This document shows, piece after piece, positions 36,519 to 43,931 of a stretch of DNA of 64,000 nt (position 1 is its first letter; every line of letters starts with the position of its first letter). The position numbers and the translations under genes were made by a program. The DNA comes from Chryseobacterium sp. OSA05B (GTDB lineage Bacteria > Bacteroidota > Bacteroidia > Flavobacteriales > Weeksellaceae), in assembly GCF_019970065.1 (NCBI RefSeq), contig NZ_JAHXYH010000003.1, forward strand, positions 496,001 to 560,000, given 5' to 3'. The notes below the pieces were generated by a model. It saw only the letters and a list, made by a program, of their open reading frames with translations. It was not told where the DNA came from and did not search any database.

Positions 36519-37760
36519 ATGAATACCATGATTAAAAGTATACTTACTCTGATCCTGCTCAATCTCTGCACATTGCTTTTTGGTCAGGCTGATCAGGTTT
36601 TATTTATTGGCAACAGCATGACTTATTTTAATGATATGCCTGTTCTTTTTAAAGATCTTGCAGCTTCAAAAGGGAAAAACGTTGAAGTGACCTCTCATAC
36701 CGTGGGAGGAGTCGGATTTGCAAACCATATTAATGATAATACTCTTTACCAGACCATACGTTCCAAAAACTACAAATACGTTGTTATGCAACCCGGGACC
36801 GGGGAATCTGGCGGATATTCCGTTCCCGTTTCGGTGACAGCAGAAAGAGGCAGAAAACTTAGAGATTCTATCAGAAAGTACAGCCCGTGCTCGAAAATTT
36901 TTTTATATGAAATTTCGAACGGCATCGCTTCTCAGAATGGATATCCTGCTTATTTTAATACTCAGAAAATCATCAAGGATTCCATCACGAAAATGTCGAA
37001 CCTTATGCAAACAGAAATGATTCCGGCAGGCGAAGCTGCAAGAGCACATTATACAGCTACTGAGGATCTCGCATTACACAATTCGTACGGTGATGTACAC
37101 CCTAATCCTCAAGGAAGTTACCTTATAGCTGCTTCCGTATATGCTGCCCTTTTTCAGGACAGGATCTTCCCGTCTTCTTTCCTCAGTGGGATGACTCAAA
37201 ACAAGGCTGAATATTACCAGCAACTGGCAGACGGAACTTTTTTCAATAATCCGGTCCAGTGGAATTCCAATGTTTTTCACCTCCATGCAGGTTTTTCAGC
37301 AGGTGGCAACGGACAAAATGTTACTTTCTCCAACCGCTCTACCAATTATGACACGGTGCTGTGGTCATTTGGAGATGGAACCACTTCGACTTCTGTTAAT
37401 CCTACCCATCTTTATGCAGCCTCCGGAACGTATACCGTAACTCTTACCGTACACAAAAATTCCTGTTCCGAAACTTTCACGCAAACCCTGAATACCAATC
37501 AGCTTTCAGTTTCTGATAATGTTGTACGGAATTTTCAGTTTTATCCGAATCCTGTTACAGATACAGGCTTCCTAAAGACCGGGAAATTCATTAAAGAAAT
37601 TGAAATCTACAGTATTGACGGTAGAAAAATCAAAACCCTGCCGTATTCAAAAGTGAATGATGTGAAAATTGATTTCTCATCCTATAGTAAAGGAATGTAC
37701 ATATTGAATGTGCTTTTTGAGGATGCAACTTCTGAAAAACTTAAAATCGTCAAAGAATAG
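36519..37760 (+). CDS. secreted SGNH-like protein with PKD domain and T9SS sorting domain
   Basis: 413 aa. Signal peptide to LLFGQ (about 24). SGNH-like start VLFIGNSMTYFNDMP (about 28-42) with the GNSMT block I nucleophile Ser and a later DVHPNPQGSYL carrying the Asp-x-His pair (about 192-202). A PKD domain (VLWSFGDGTTSTSVNPTHLYAASGTYTVTLTV) follows at about 283-317, and the last about 75 residues (FYPNPVTD...GMYILNVLF...KLKIVKE) are a type A T9SS sorting domain. Probable cell-surface or secreted esterase/hydrolase; substrate unknown. Confidence 0.85.
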   Translation: MNTMIKSILTLILLNLCTLLFGQADQVLFIGNSMTYFNDMPVLFKDLAASKGKNVEVTSHTVGGVGFANHINDNTLYQTIRSKNYKYVVMQPGTGESGGYSVPVSVTAERGRKLRDSIRKYSPCSKIFLYEISNGIASQNGYPAYFNTQKIIKDSITKMSNLMQTEMIPAGEAARAHYTATEDLALHNSYGDVHPNPQGSYLIAASVYAALFQDRIFPSSFLSGMTQNKAEYYQQLADGTFFNNPVQWNSNVFHLHAGFSAGGNGQNVTFSNRSTNYDTVLWSFGDGTTSTSVNPTHLYAASGTYTVTLTVHKNSCSETFTQTLNTNQLSVSDNVVRNFQFYPNPVTDTGFLKTGKFIKEIEIYSIDGRKIKTLPYSKVNDVKIDFSSYSKGMYILNVLFEDATSEKLKIVKE

Positions 37761-37791
37761 CGAAGAAACCACCCTATTTTTGTATCAAATC

Positions 37792-37822
37792 AAAAGACTT
37801 TGCTTTGGCAGAGTCTTTTTTT
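37792..37822 (+). terminator. terminator after the SGNH/PKD gene
   Basis: AAAAGACT/AGTCTTTT outer stem with an inner TGC/GCA pairing, then a T7 run. Confidence 0.75.
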
Positions 37823-37856
37823 ATTTAAATTAATTAGTAATTTTATTCTGTTCAAC

Positions 37857-37928
37857 GGCCTCATAGTTCAACGGATAGAATAGAAGTTTCCTAAACTTTA
37901 GATCCAGGTTCGATTCCTGGTGGGGCCA
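37857..37928 (+). tRNA. tRNA-Arg(CCT)
   Basis: 72 nt. Acceptor GGCCTCA pairs with TGGGGCC; D arm AGTTCAACGGATAGAAT; anticodon stem GAAGT/ACTTT around loop TTCCTAA, giving anticodon CCT (reads AGG); T arm CCAGG-TTCGATT-CCTGG. Discriminator A at 37928; CCA is not encoded. The metal-resistance region begins 330 bp downstream. Confidence 0.95.
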
Positions 37929-38218
37929 CATGACAGGAATTACCATTTTTTTCAATGATTTTTGTATTTCATCATCGAAAATTAGTCTATTTGAATCTTG
38001 CAGCATATCACGAATTTCTTGTACAGTTATTTTACCCATGAAATATTCATCATCAACAAATAACTCAGTTTACATTTAAAAACTCTACTATTATCTTTTT
38101 CCTGTTTTTCACTACATCTAATTAATTTCCACTCTTTTAATACTGCTTTACTTTGGATTATTTACTCAAAAAAGTGTCAGCAACATTTGATAATGCATGA
38201 TTAATTGTTTTTTAATTA

Positions 38219-38226
38219 TAAATTTG
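38219..38226 (+). promoter_or_regulatory. -7 box of the first HMA-AraC regulator
   Basis: TAAATTTG, full match to TAnnTTTG, 31 bp before the ATG at 38258. This promoter lacks the TAAAT-N3-ACAAATC element found at the other units of the region. Confidence 0.5.
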
Positions 38227-38257
38227 TCGCTCAATATTTAAAACTAAGCTTACGGGT

Positions 38258-38824
38258 ATGAGTATATTATTCATTAAAAACATGGTTTGCAACCGTTGTA
38301 TCATGGTGATTCAGAATGAACTCGAAAAACTCGGTTTTGACTTTACTCATATTAAACTGGGTGAGGTTACCCTTACCAGAGAACTCAGCGCCGAAGATAG
38401 AAAATCACTGGAAGCAGTACTCATCCCTTTAGGTTTTGAAGTAATTGATGATAAAAAGAGTAGAATTATTGAAAAAATAAAAAATATTATCATTGATCTG
38501 GTTCATCATCAGGATAATGATACAAAAAAAAATCTTTCTGACTTGCTGAGTGATCAGCTGAATCATGATTACAACTACCTTTCCAACCTTTTTTCTGAGG
38601 TGGAAGGAACTACAATTGAAAAATATTTTATTGCCCAGAAGATTGAAAAAATAAAAGAGCTGTTAGTCTATGATGAACTTTCATTAAGTGAAATCGCCTT
38701 ACGCTTAAACTATTCAAGTGTTGCCTACTTAAGTAATCAGTTCAAAAAAGTAACCGGACTCACACCAAGCTATTTCAAACAGATCCGGGAAGAAAAAAGA
38801 AAACCATTGGATCAGTGTAAGTAA
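38258..38824 (+). CDS. AraC-type regulator with N-terminal HMA-like CxxC domain (copy 1)
   Basis: 188 aa. Residues 1-68 resemble an HMA metal-binding fold: IKNMVCNRCIMVIQNEL gives a CxxC (Cys11, Cys14) at the usual loop position. Residues about 85-180 are an AraC DNA-binding domain (IEKYFIAQKIEKIKELLVYDELSLSEIALRLNYSSVAYLSNQFKKVTGLTPSYFKQIR) without the usual sugar-binding domain. Probably senses Cu(I) or another soft metal and controls copA, which follows at 84 bp. Paralogue at 42011. Metal identity is inference. Confidence 0.85.
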   Translation: MSILFIKNMVCNRCIMVIQNELEKLGFDFTHIKLGEVTLTRELSAEDRKSLEAVLIPLGFEVIDDKKSRIIEKIKNIIIDLVHHQDNDTKKNLSDLLSDQLNHDYNYLSNLFSEVEGTTIEKYFIAQKIEKIKELLVYDELSLSEIALRLNYSSVAYLSNQFKKVTGLTPSYFKQIREEKRKPLDQCK

Positions 38825-38884
38825 ATCTTACAAATCAAATCCTTAATTCCACAATCGCATTCAAAGGTCTTGTCGCCAACTTTG
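38822..38884 (+). promoter_or_regulatory. copA control region: shared element plus -7 box
   Basis: TAAATCTTACAAATC at 38822-38836, beginning on the stop codon of the upstream regulator gene, and CAACTTTG (-7 like, one mismatch) with its TTTG at 38881-38884, exactly 59 bp after the element start. The same layout precedes the RND and chaperone units. A -33 TTTG is missing, which suits an activator-dependent promoter. Confidence 0.7.
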
Positions 38885-38908
38885 CAATTAGATAATAACA
38901 AGCAAAAT

Positions 38909-41326
38909 ATGGCAACAAATACCATTCGGGAAACCATTTACATTCCTCTGGAAGACGTTGAAAGTGAGCACTGTGCACTGATCGTAGAAAAAGAACTCAC
39001 ACACGTCCAGGGTATTGAAACCCAAAAAGTAGAACTGAACAACCGCAGAGCGGCCATTACGGTAACAGATAATGAAACAGTGGGTAAAGCTGTTAAGGCT
39101 GTTAAAGATCTAGGCTATGGTGTTCCAACAGTTAAAAACTCATTCCCTGTTCTAGGCATGACCTGCGCCTCATGTGCCGGCAGTGCAGAGAGTATTGCAA
39201 AGTATGAACCGGGGGTCGTTGAAGCCTCAGTAAACTTCGCAACAGGAAATCTTACAGTAGAATATCTTCCCAATATGACCGATGCTTCCAGGCTGCAGAA
39301 AGCTCTTCAGTCCGTGGGATACGATTTGCTCATTGTAGACGAAACCCAACAGCAGGAATCTTTAGAAGCAATCCATACCGAGAAATTCAAAAAGCTTAAA
39401 AATAAAACCATCTGGGCGGTTCTCCTGTCTTTACCTGTAGTAACTATCGGTATGTTCTTTATGAATATTCCTTATGCGAATGAAATCATGTGGTTCTTTT
39501 CTACTCCTGTTGTTCTCTGGCTGGGGAAAGACTTTTTCATCAATGCATGGAAGCAGACCAAACACCGTTCTGCCAATATGGATACCCTGGTAGCGCTTAG
39601 TACAGGGATTGCATACCTTTTCAGTGTATTCAATATGGCTTTTCCTGATTTCTGGCATCAGCGCGGATTGCATGCCCACGTTTATTTTGAAGCCGCAGCA
39701 GTGGTTATTGCATTCATCCTTCTGGGTAAATTACTTGAAGAAAAAGCAAAAGGTAACACCTCATCAGCCATCAAAAAACTAATGGGTCTGCAACCTAAAA
39801 CAGTCACCATCATACTCCCCGATGGAAATGAAAAACAAACTCCTATTGAGCACGTCCATGCCGGAGATGTATTACTGGTAAAACCAGGCGAAAAAATTGC
39901 TGTGGACGGTATGGTGAAGTCAGGTAACTCTTATGTAGATGAAAGCATGCTGAGTGGAGAACCTGTTCCTGTACTGAAAACCGAAAACGAAAAAGTATTT
40001 GCCGGCACCATCAATCAAAAAGGAAGTTTCCAGTTTACAGCGGTTAAAGTTGGTAAAGAAACCATGCTGGCTCAAATTATTAAAATGGTACAGGATGCTC
40101 AAGGAAGCAAAGCTCCGGTACAGAAGCTGGTCGACAAAATTGCAGGTATATTTGTTCCTGTAGTCATCAGCATTGCTATTGTCACTTTCTTATTATGGAT
40201 AGTTTTAGGAGGAAATAATGGAGTGGTTCAGGGACTTTTAGCCGCCGTTACCGTATTGGTTATCGCCTGTCCCTGTGCATTGGGATTAGCAACTCCTACT
40301 GCTATTATGGTAGGTGTTGGTAAAGGGGCAGAAAAAGGTATTCTGATTAAAGATGCAGAAAGTCTGGAACTTGCTAAGAAAGTAACGGCTGTCGTTTTAG
40401 ACAAAACAGGAACTATTACAGAAGGAAGGCCTCAGGTAACCGGTATTCAATGGCTGAACAATGACGATACAGCCCAAGATATCTTACTGAGTATTGAAAA
40501 GCAGTCTGAGCATCCATTGGCAGAAGCAGTGGTAAAACATTTGGAAGGAGTTTTAGTGACTCCAATATCAATGTTCGACAGCATCACCGGTAAAGGAGCT
40601 AAAGCAGACCACAATAACGAAACTTATTTCGTAGGCAATAAAAAGCTGCTTGCAGAAAATAATATTATTATTGCTGATCAGCTGCAACAGCAGGCCGATG
40701 AATGGGGCCAACAGTCCAGAACTGTGATCTGGTTCGGGAACAGTAGACAGGCACTTTCTGTGATTGCTATTTCAGACAAAATCAAAGAAACATCAGTGCA
40801 GGCCATTAAAGAAATGCAGAAAATGGGAATTGAACTGTATATGCTTACCGGTGACAACGAAGCGACCGCTAAAGCTATTGCAGAACAAACAGGAATACTC
40901 CATTATCAGGCAGAAGTGCTGCCTCAGCATAAAGCAGATTTTGTGAAAAAACTTCAACAGCAGGGAAAAATAGTAGCAATGGTAGGTGACGGAATTAATG
41001 ACAGTACCGCACTGGCTACCGCTGATGTAAGTATTGCAATGGGCAAAGGCAGCGATATTGCTATGGATGTAGCCAAAATGACCATTATCTCATCCGATTT
41101 AACAAAAATACCGCAAGCTATACGCCTATCCAGGCAAACCGTAGCCACCATTAAACAAAACCTGTTCTGGGCATTTATCTACAATCTTGTGGGCATACCG
41201 CTGGCAGCAGGGATTCTTTTTCCCATCAATGGATTCTTACTCAACCCCATGATTGCAGGAGCTGCCATGGCACTAAGCAGTGTAAGCGTAGTCAGTAACA
41301 GCTTACGTCTTAAATGGAAAAAATAA
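38909..41326 (+). CDS. copA: Cu(I)-type P1B ATPase
   Basis: 805 aa from the ATG at 38909 (open from a TTG at 38870). Two HMA modules: the first is degenerate (VESEHCALIVE, a single Cys), the second has GMTCASCAGS. Then about eight membrane helices with the metal-site CPC (IACPCALGLATP), phosphorylation DKTGTITEG, SEHPLAEA nucleotide-binding motif, TGDN and GDGINDSTAL hinge. Exports Cu(I) (or Ag(I)) from the cytoplasm. The metal-binding lipoprotein gene follows by 43 bp. Confidence 0.93.
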   Translation: MATNTIRETIYIPLEDVESEHCALIVEKELTHVQGIETQKVELNNRRAAITVTDNETVGKAVKAVKDLGYGVPTVKNSFPVLGMTCASCAGSAESIAKYEPGVVEASVNFATGNLTVEYLPNMTDASRLQKALQSVGYDLLIVDETQQQESLEAIHTEKFKKLKNKTIWAVLLSLPVVTIGMFFMNIPYANEIMWFFSTPVVLWLGKDFFINAWKQTKHRSANMDTLVALSTGIAYLFSVFNMAFPDFWHQRGLHAHVYFEAAAVVIAFILLGKLLEEKAKGNTSSAIKKLMGLQPKTVTIILPDGNEKQTPIEHVHAGDVLLVKPGEKIAVDGMVKSGNSYVDESMLSGEPVPVLKTENEKVFAGTINQKGSFQFTAVKVGKETMLAQIIKMVQDAQGSKAPVQKLVDKIAGIFVPVVISIAIVTFLLWIVLGGNNGVVQGLLAAVTVLVIACPCALGLATPTAIMVGVGKGAEKGILIKDAESLELAKKVTAVVLDKTGTITEGRPQVTGIQWLNNDDTAQDILLSIEKQSEHPLAEAVVKHLEGVLVTPISMFDSITGKGAKADHNNETYFVGNKKLLAENNIIIADQLQQQADEWGQQSRTVIWFGNSRQALSVIAISDKIKETSVQAIKEMQKMGIELYMLTGDNEATAKAIAEQTGILHYQAEVLPQHKADFVKKLQQQGKIVAMVGDGINDSTALATADVSIAMGKGSDIAMDVAKMTIISSDLTKIPQAIRLSRQTVATIKQNLFWAFIYNLVGIPLAAGILFPINGFLLNPMIAGAAMALSSVSVVSNSLRLKWKK

Positions 41327-41369
41327 TGTAAAAAAAACCGGAATTTTTAACTCAATTAATAGTATTCAA

Positions 41370-41756
41370 ATGAAAATCAATACGTTTAAGATCATTCTAT
41401 TTACTTCAATCGCTGTAGTTGCCTCCTCCTGTGGCAACGGTGATAAAAAAGAAAAAAGTACCCATTCTCATAGCGAAGGTGACGGACATCATCACACTGA
41501 AGCAGTAGAAAATAAAGAGACCACCAAAAAAATCAATAAGTATGAAAACGAGCTTGGCCAGGCCCTCGATAAAAATGGAAAATTTATAACAGGCTGCCCC
41601 TCACACAAAGAAATGATTGGCTCAGAAGGTGATACCTGTCCTAAGTGTGGTTATATGACCATGTTACCCATTACCTGGTCATTAGAAGGAATCGATACGG
41701 TACGGGTAACAAGCCTCCCCGACTATAATCCTCCTGCTGACAAACTAAAAAAATAA
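41370..41756 (+). CDS. His-rich metal-binding lipoprotein
   Basis: 128 aa. Lipobox VASSC (Cys21), then a His cluster (HSHSEGDGHHHTE, about 31-43) and a C-terminal CPSHKEMIGSEGDTCPKCGYMTM that mirrors the CPMHPEV...CPKCGM heavy-metal-binding domain. Likely a periplasmic or surface copper buffer working with CopA, its cotranscribed neighbour. A terminator follows. Confidence 0.8.
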   Translation: MKINTFKIILFTSIAVVASSCGNGDKKEKSTHSHSEGDGHHHTEAVENKETTKKINKYENELGQALDKNGKFITGCPSHKEMIGSEGDTCPKCGYMTMLPITWSLEGIDTVRVTSLPDYNPPADKLKK

Positions 41757-41792
41757 ATGGATTACAGAAAAAGTTTTAGAATTTTTACAGTA

Positions 41793-41824
41793 CGGCGGCC
41801 CATCATTTCCGGGTCGCTGTTTTT
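41793..41824 (+). terminator. terminator of the copA unit
   Basis: 9-bp stem CGGCGGCCC/GGGTCGCTG (two G-U pairs), 9-nt loop, T5 tail. Confidence 0.65.
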
Positions 41825-42010
41825 GTATCTATTACTATGTATTGTGACTCACAGACGGTTGTTTTCTCCGTTTAGTCTGCAATTTTTAATATTGAATAAA
41901 TTTCCATGATTCATAAAATATCATAAATCAAACAAGTAATACCATAACATTTTATTGTTGATAAAAACAGACTTTTGGTAACAATATGAATACTAAATAT
42001 TTTATACTCC

Positions 42011-42598
42011 ATGAAATTATTAATCAAAGGAATGGTATGCAACAGATGCATTTTTGTTCTGGCTCAGGAGTTTCCAAAGCTGGGTCTGGAACTGTCAGAA
42101 ATACGTTTGGGTGAGGTCGTTCTAAAAGAAACAGATCAGACGGCCATTGATGAGAAAGTGATCAAAGCTATGCTGAAAAAAAATGGATTCGATCTTTTCT
42201 ACAGTAAAAATCAAAAAACAATAGATCAGATCAAAGATACTGTTGAAAAAGGTATTCAACAACAATTATACACTGGTAATCCTGTGAAATTTTCTGCCCT
42301 TCTCAGCAACGAACTTCATAAAGATTATGATTCACTGAGTTCGCTCTTCTCATCCTCGGAGGGATGTACTCTGGAAAGATTCATCATTTCAAGAAAAATA
42401 GAAAAAGTAAAAGAACTTCTGGTGTATACCGATCAGTCGATGTCGGAAATTGCGTATGCTTTAGGATACAGCAGCCCGGCCCATCTTTCTAACCAGTTAA
42501 AAAAATACACCGGTTTTACCTCTTCTTACTACAAACAGATCAGACTTGATAAAATGACCATTATAAAAGAACAGTGTCCTGGTGATTCACCTTCCTGA
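42011..42598 (+). CDS. AraC-type regulator with N-terminal HMA-like CxxC domain (copy 2)
   Basis: 195 aa. Same design as the 38258 protein: KGMVCNRCIFVLAQEF (Cys10, Cys13) in an HMA-like first 65 residues, AraC helix-turn-helix in about 100-185 (LERFIISRKIEKVKELLVYTDQSMSEIAYALGYSSPAHLSNQLKKYTGFTSSYYKQIR). The two proteins are clear paralogues along their whole length but well diverged. It precedes the RND efflux unit and has its own terminator. Confidence 0.85.
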   Translation: MKLLIKGMVCNRCIFVLAQEFPKLGLELSEIRLGEVVLKETDQTAIDEKVIKAMLKKNGFDLFYSKNQKTIDQIKDTVEKGIQQQLYTGNPVKFSALLSNELHKDYDSLSSLFSSSEGCTLERFIISRKIEKVKELLVYTDQSMSEIAYALGYSSPAHLSNQLKKYTGFTSSYYKQIRLDKMTIIKEQCPGDSPS

Positions 42599-42653
42599 CC
42601 ACCTGACTCCATTTTTTCTCAGACAGACGGCAAATCTATCCGAGTATCATTTT

Positions 42654-42689
42654 AAGCGAAGCCTGTTGATTGTCGGGCTTCGCTTTTTA
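42654..42689 (+). terminator. terminator of the second regulator gene
   Basis: 10-bp perfect stem AAGCGAAGCC/GGCTTCGCTT, 12-nt loop, TTTT tail. It separates the regulator from the efflux operon. Confidence 0.85.
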
Positions 42690-42738
42690 GTGTTGTTCGG
42701 TATAGATTTATTTACCAACATCTTAGAATATGACAAGA

Positions 42739-42801
42739 TAAATTCCACAAATCTTATCTGTAATTGTGTAGAAAGCACCACAGGGTCTGTAAGTAATTTT
42801 G
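42739..42801 (+). promoter_or_regulatory. RND operon control region: shared element plus -7 box
   Basis: TAAATTCCACAAATC (42739-42753) matches the copA element at 12 of 15 positions, all mismatches in the 3-bp centre. TAATTTTG (42794-42801) is a full -7 box whose TTTG starts exactly 59 bp after the element start, as at copA and the chaperone gene. Confidence 0.7.
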
Positions 42802-42839
42802 ACCTTGATATTTAACAGTTAGTTGGATAAAAAAAAGTC

Positions 42840-43910
42840 ATGGTATACAAATACAGTACACAAAGATTGGGGTTTTTAATTCCCCTGTTAGGCATCCTCT
42901 TGATTGGTTGTGAAAACAAAGAAAAAAAAGAACCTGAAAAAACAGCAACGGCTCAGGCAGGTCCCAACAAATTACCGGTAGACATTATGGTCGCTCAGGA
43001 GCAGCAGCTCAACCAGGAGGAGGCTGTCGTGGGAACAATGATGCCTTACCGTGAGGTTTCAATTGTGAGCGAACTTCCTCAAAAGATCACTCAGGTAGCC
43101 TTTAAAGATGGCAGCTATGTGCGCCAGGGAGCTGTTCTTTACAAGCTGAATGACGCTGATATCAGATCCCGGTTAAAGCAGATCGGTGCAGAACTGAAGC
43201 TGGCCCAGCTCAGTAAAAACAGGTTGAGCAATCTATTAAAGACTGAAACGGTAAGACCCCAGGAATACGACGAGGCGGTTATGCGTTTTCAATCTTTAAC
43301 CGCACAGCAGGAACTGCTTCGGGTAGATTTGGTCAAAACGGTTATCCGTGCTCCCTTTTCGGGGAAAATCGGGATTTCAAAAGTACATCTGGGTGCTTAT
43401 GTAACACCTGGTATCGGATTGGTTACCTTACAGGATCAAAGCAGCATCAAAATCAATTTCTCTGTCCCCGAAAAATATCTGCCATTAATACATACAGGAG
43501 GCGAAGTACGGTTTACGGCTGAGCTTTCTGATCAGGAATATTCGGCGACTATTATCGCAACAGAGCCCGGCCTTGAAGCCGAAAGCAGAAGCTTACAGGT
43601 ACAGGCAATTACCCAAAATACGGGTGGAAAATTTCGTGCAGGACTTTCCGCTAAGGTCCATTTTCATGTTTCCGATAAAGGAGCTACCGGCATTATGATC
43701 CCCACTGAAGCTCTTGCTCCAAGTGAAAAAGGCTATACCGTCTTTGTCATAAAGAATGGCGTAGCAAAACCTAGACCCATCACTATTAGCAACAGGACAG
43801 AAACACATGCTGTTATTACCTCCGGCATTGCTACAGGAGACAGTATCATTGTGTCAAATATGCTGCGCTTAGGAGACGGCACTCCCGTAAAAGCAGTGGT
43901 CTCCAAATAA
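42840..43910 (+). CDS. RND efflux periplasmic adaptor (membrane fusion protein)
   Basis: 356 aa. Lipobox LIGC (Cys21) anchors it. Lipoyl halves (REVSIVSELPQKITQVAFKDGSYVRQGAVLYKLND and IRAPFSGKIGISKVHLGAYVTPGIGLVTLQD) flank an alpha-hairpin (about 95-160), then beta-barrel and membrane-proximal domains. Couples the permease to the TolC-type channel. First gene of the efflux operon, 21 bp before the permease. Confidence 0.9.
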   Translation: MVYKYSTQRLGFLIPLLGILLIGCENKEKKEPEKTATAQAGPNKLPVDIMVAQEQQLNQEEAVVGTMMPYREVSIVSELPQKITQVAFKDGSYVRQGAVLYKLNDADIRSRLKQIGAELKLAQLSKNRLSNLLKTETVRPQEYDEAVMRFQSLTAQQELLRVDLVKTVIRAPFSGKIGISKVHLGAYVTPGIGLVTLQDQSSIKINFSVPEKYLPLIHTGGEVRFTAELSDQEYSATIIATEPGLEAESRSLQVQAITQNTGGKFRAGLSAKVHFHVSDKGATGIMIPTEALAPSEKGYTVFVIKNGVAKPRPITISNRTETHAVITSGIATGDSIIVSNMLRLGDGTPVKAVVSK

Positions 43911-43931
43911 TCAATTTCAAATCTTAGCATT

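Noticed and set aside
37830..38039. 69-codon minus-strand ORF across the tRNA
   Set aside because: It reads through tRNA-Arg on the opposite strand (the familiar ...QESNLD... false translation); the tRNA fold is clear.
41924..41977. TAAATCAAACAAGTA upstream of the second regulator as a fourth copy of the shared element
   Set aside because: Core partly diverged and the TTTG lies 50, not 59, bp away; too weak to count.
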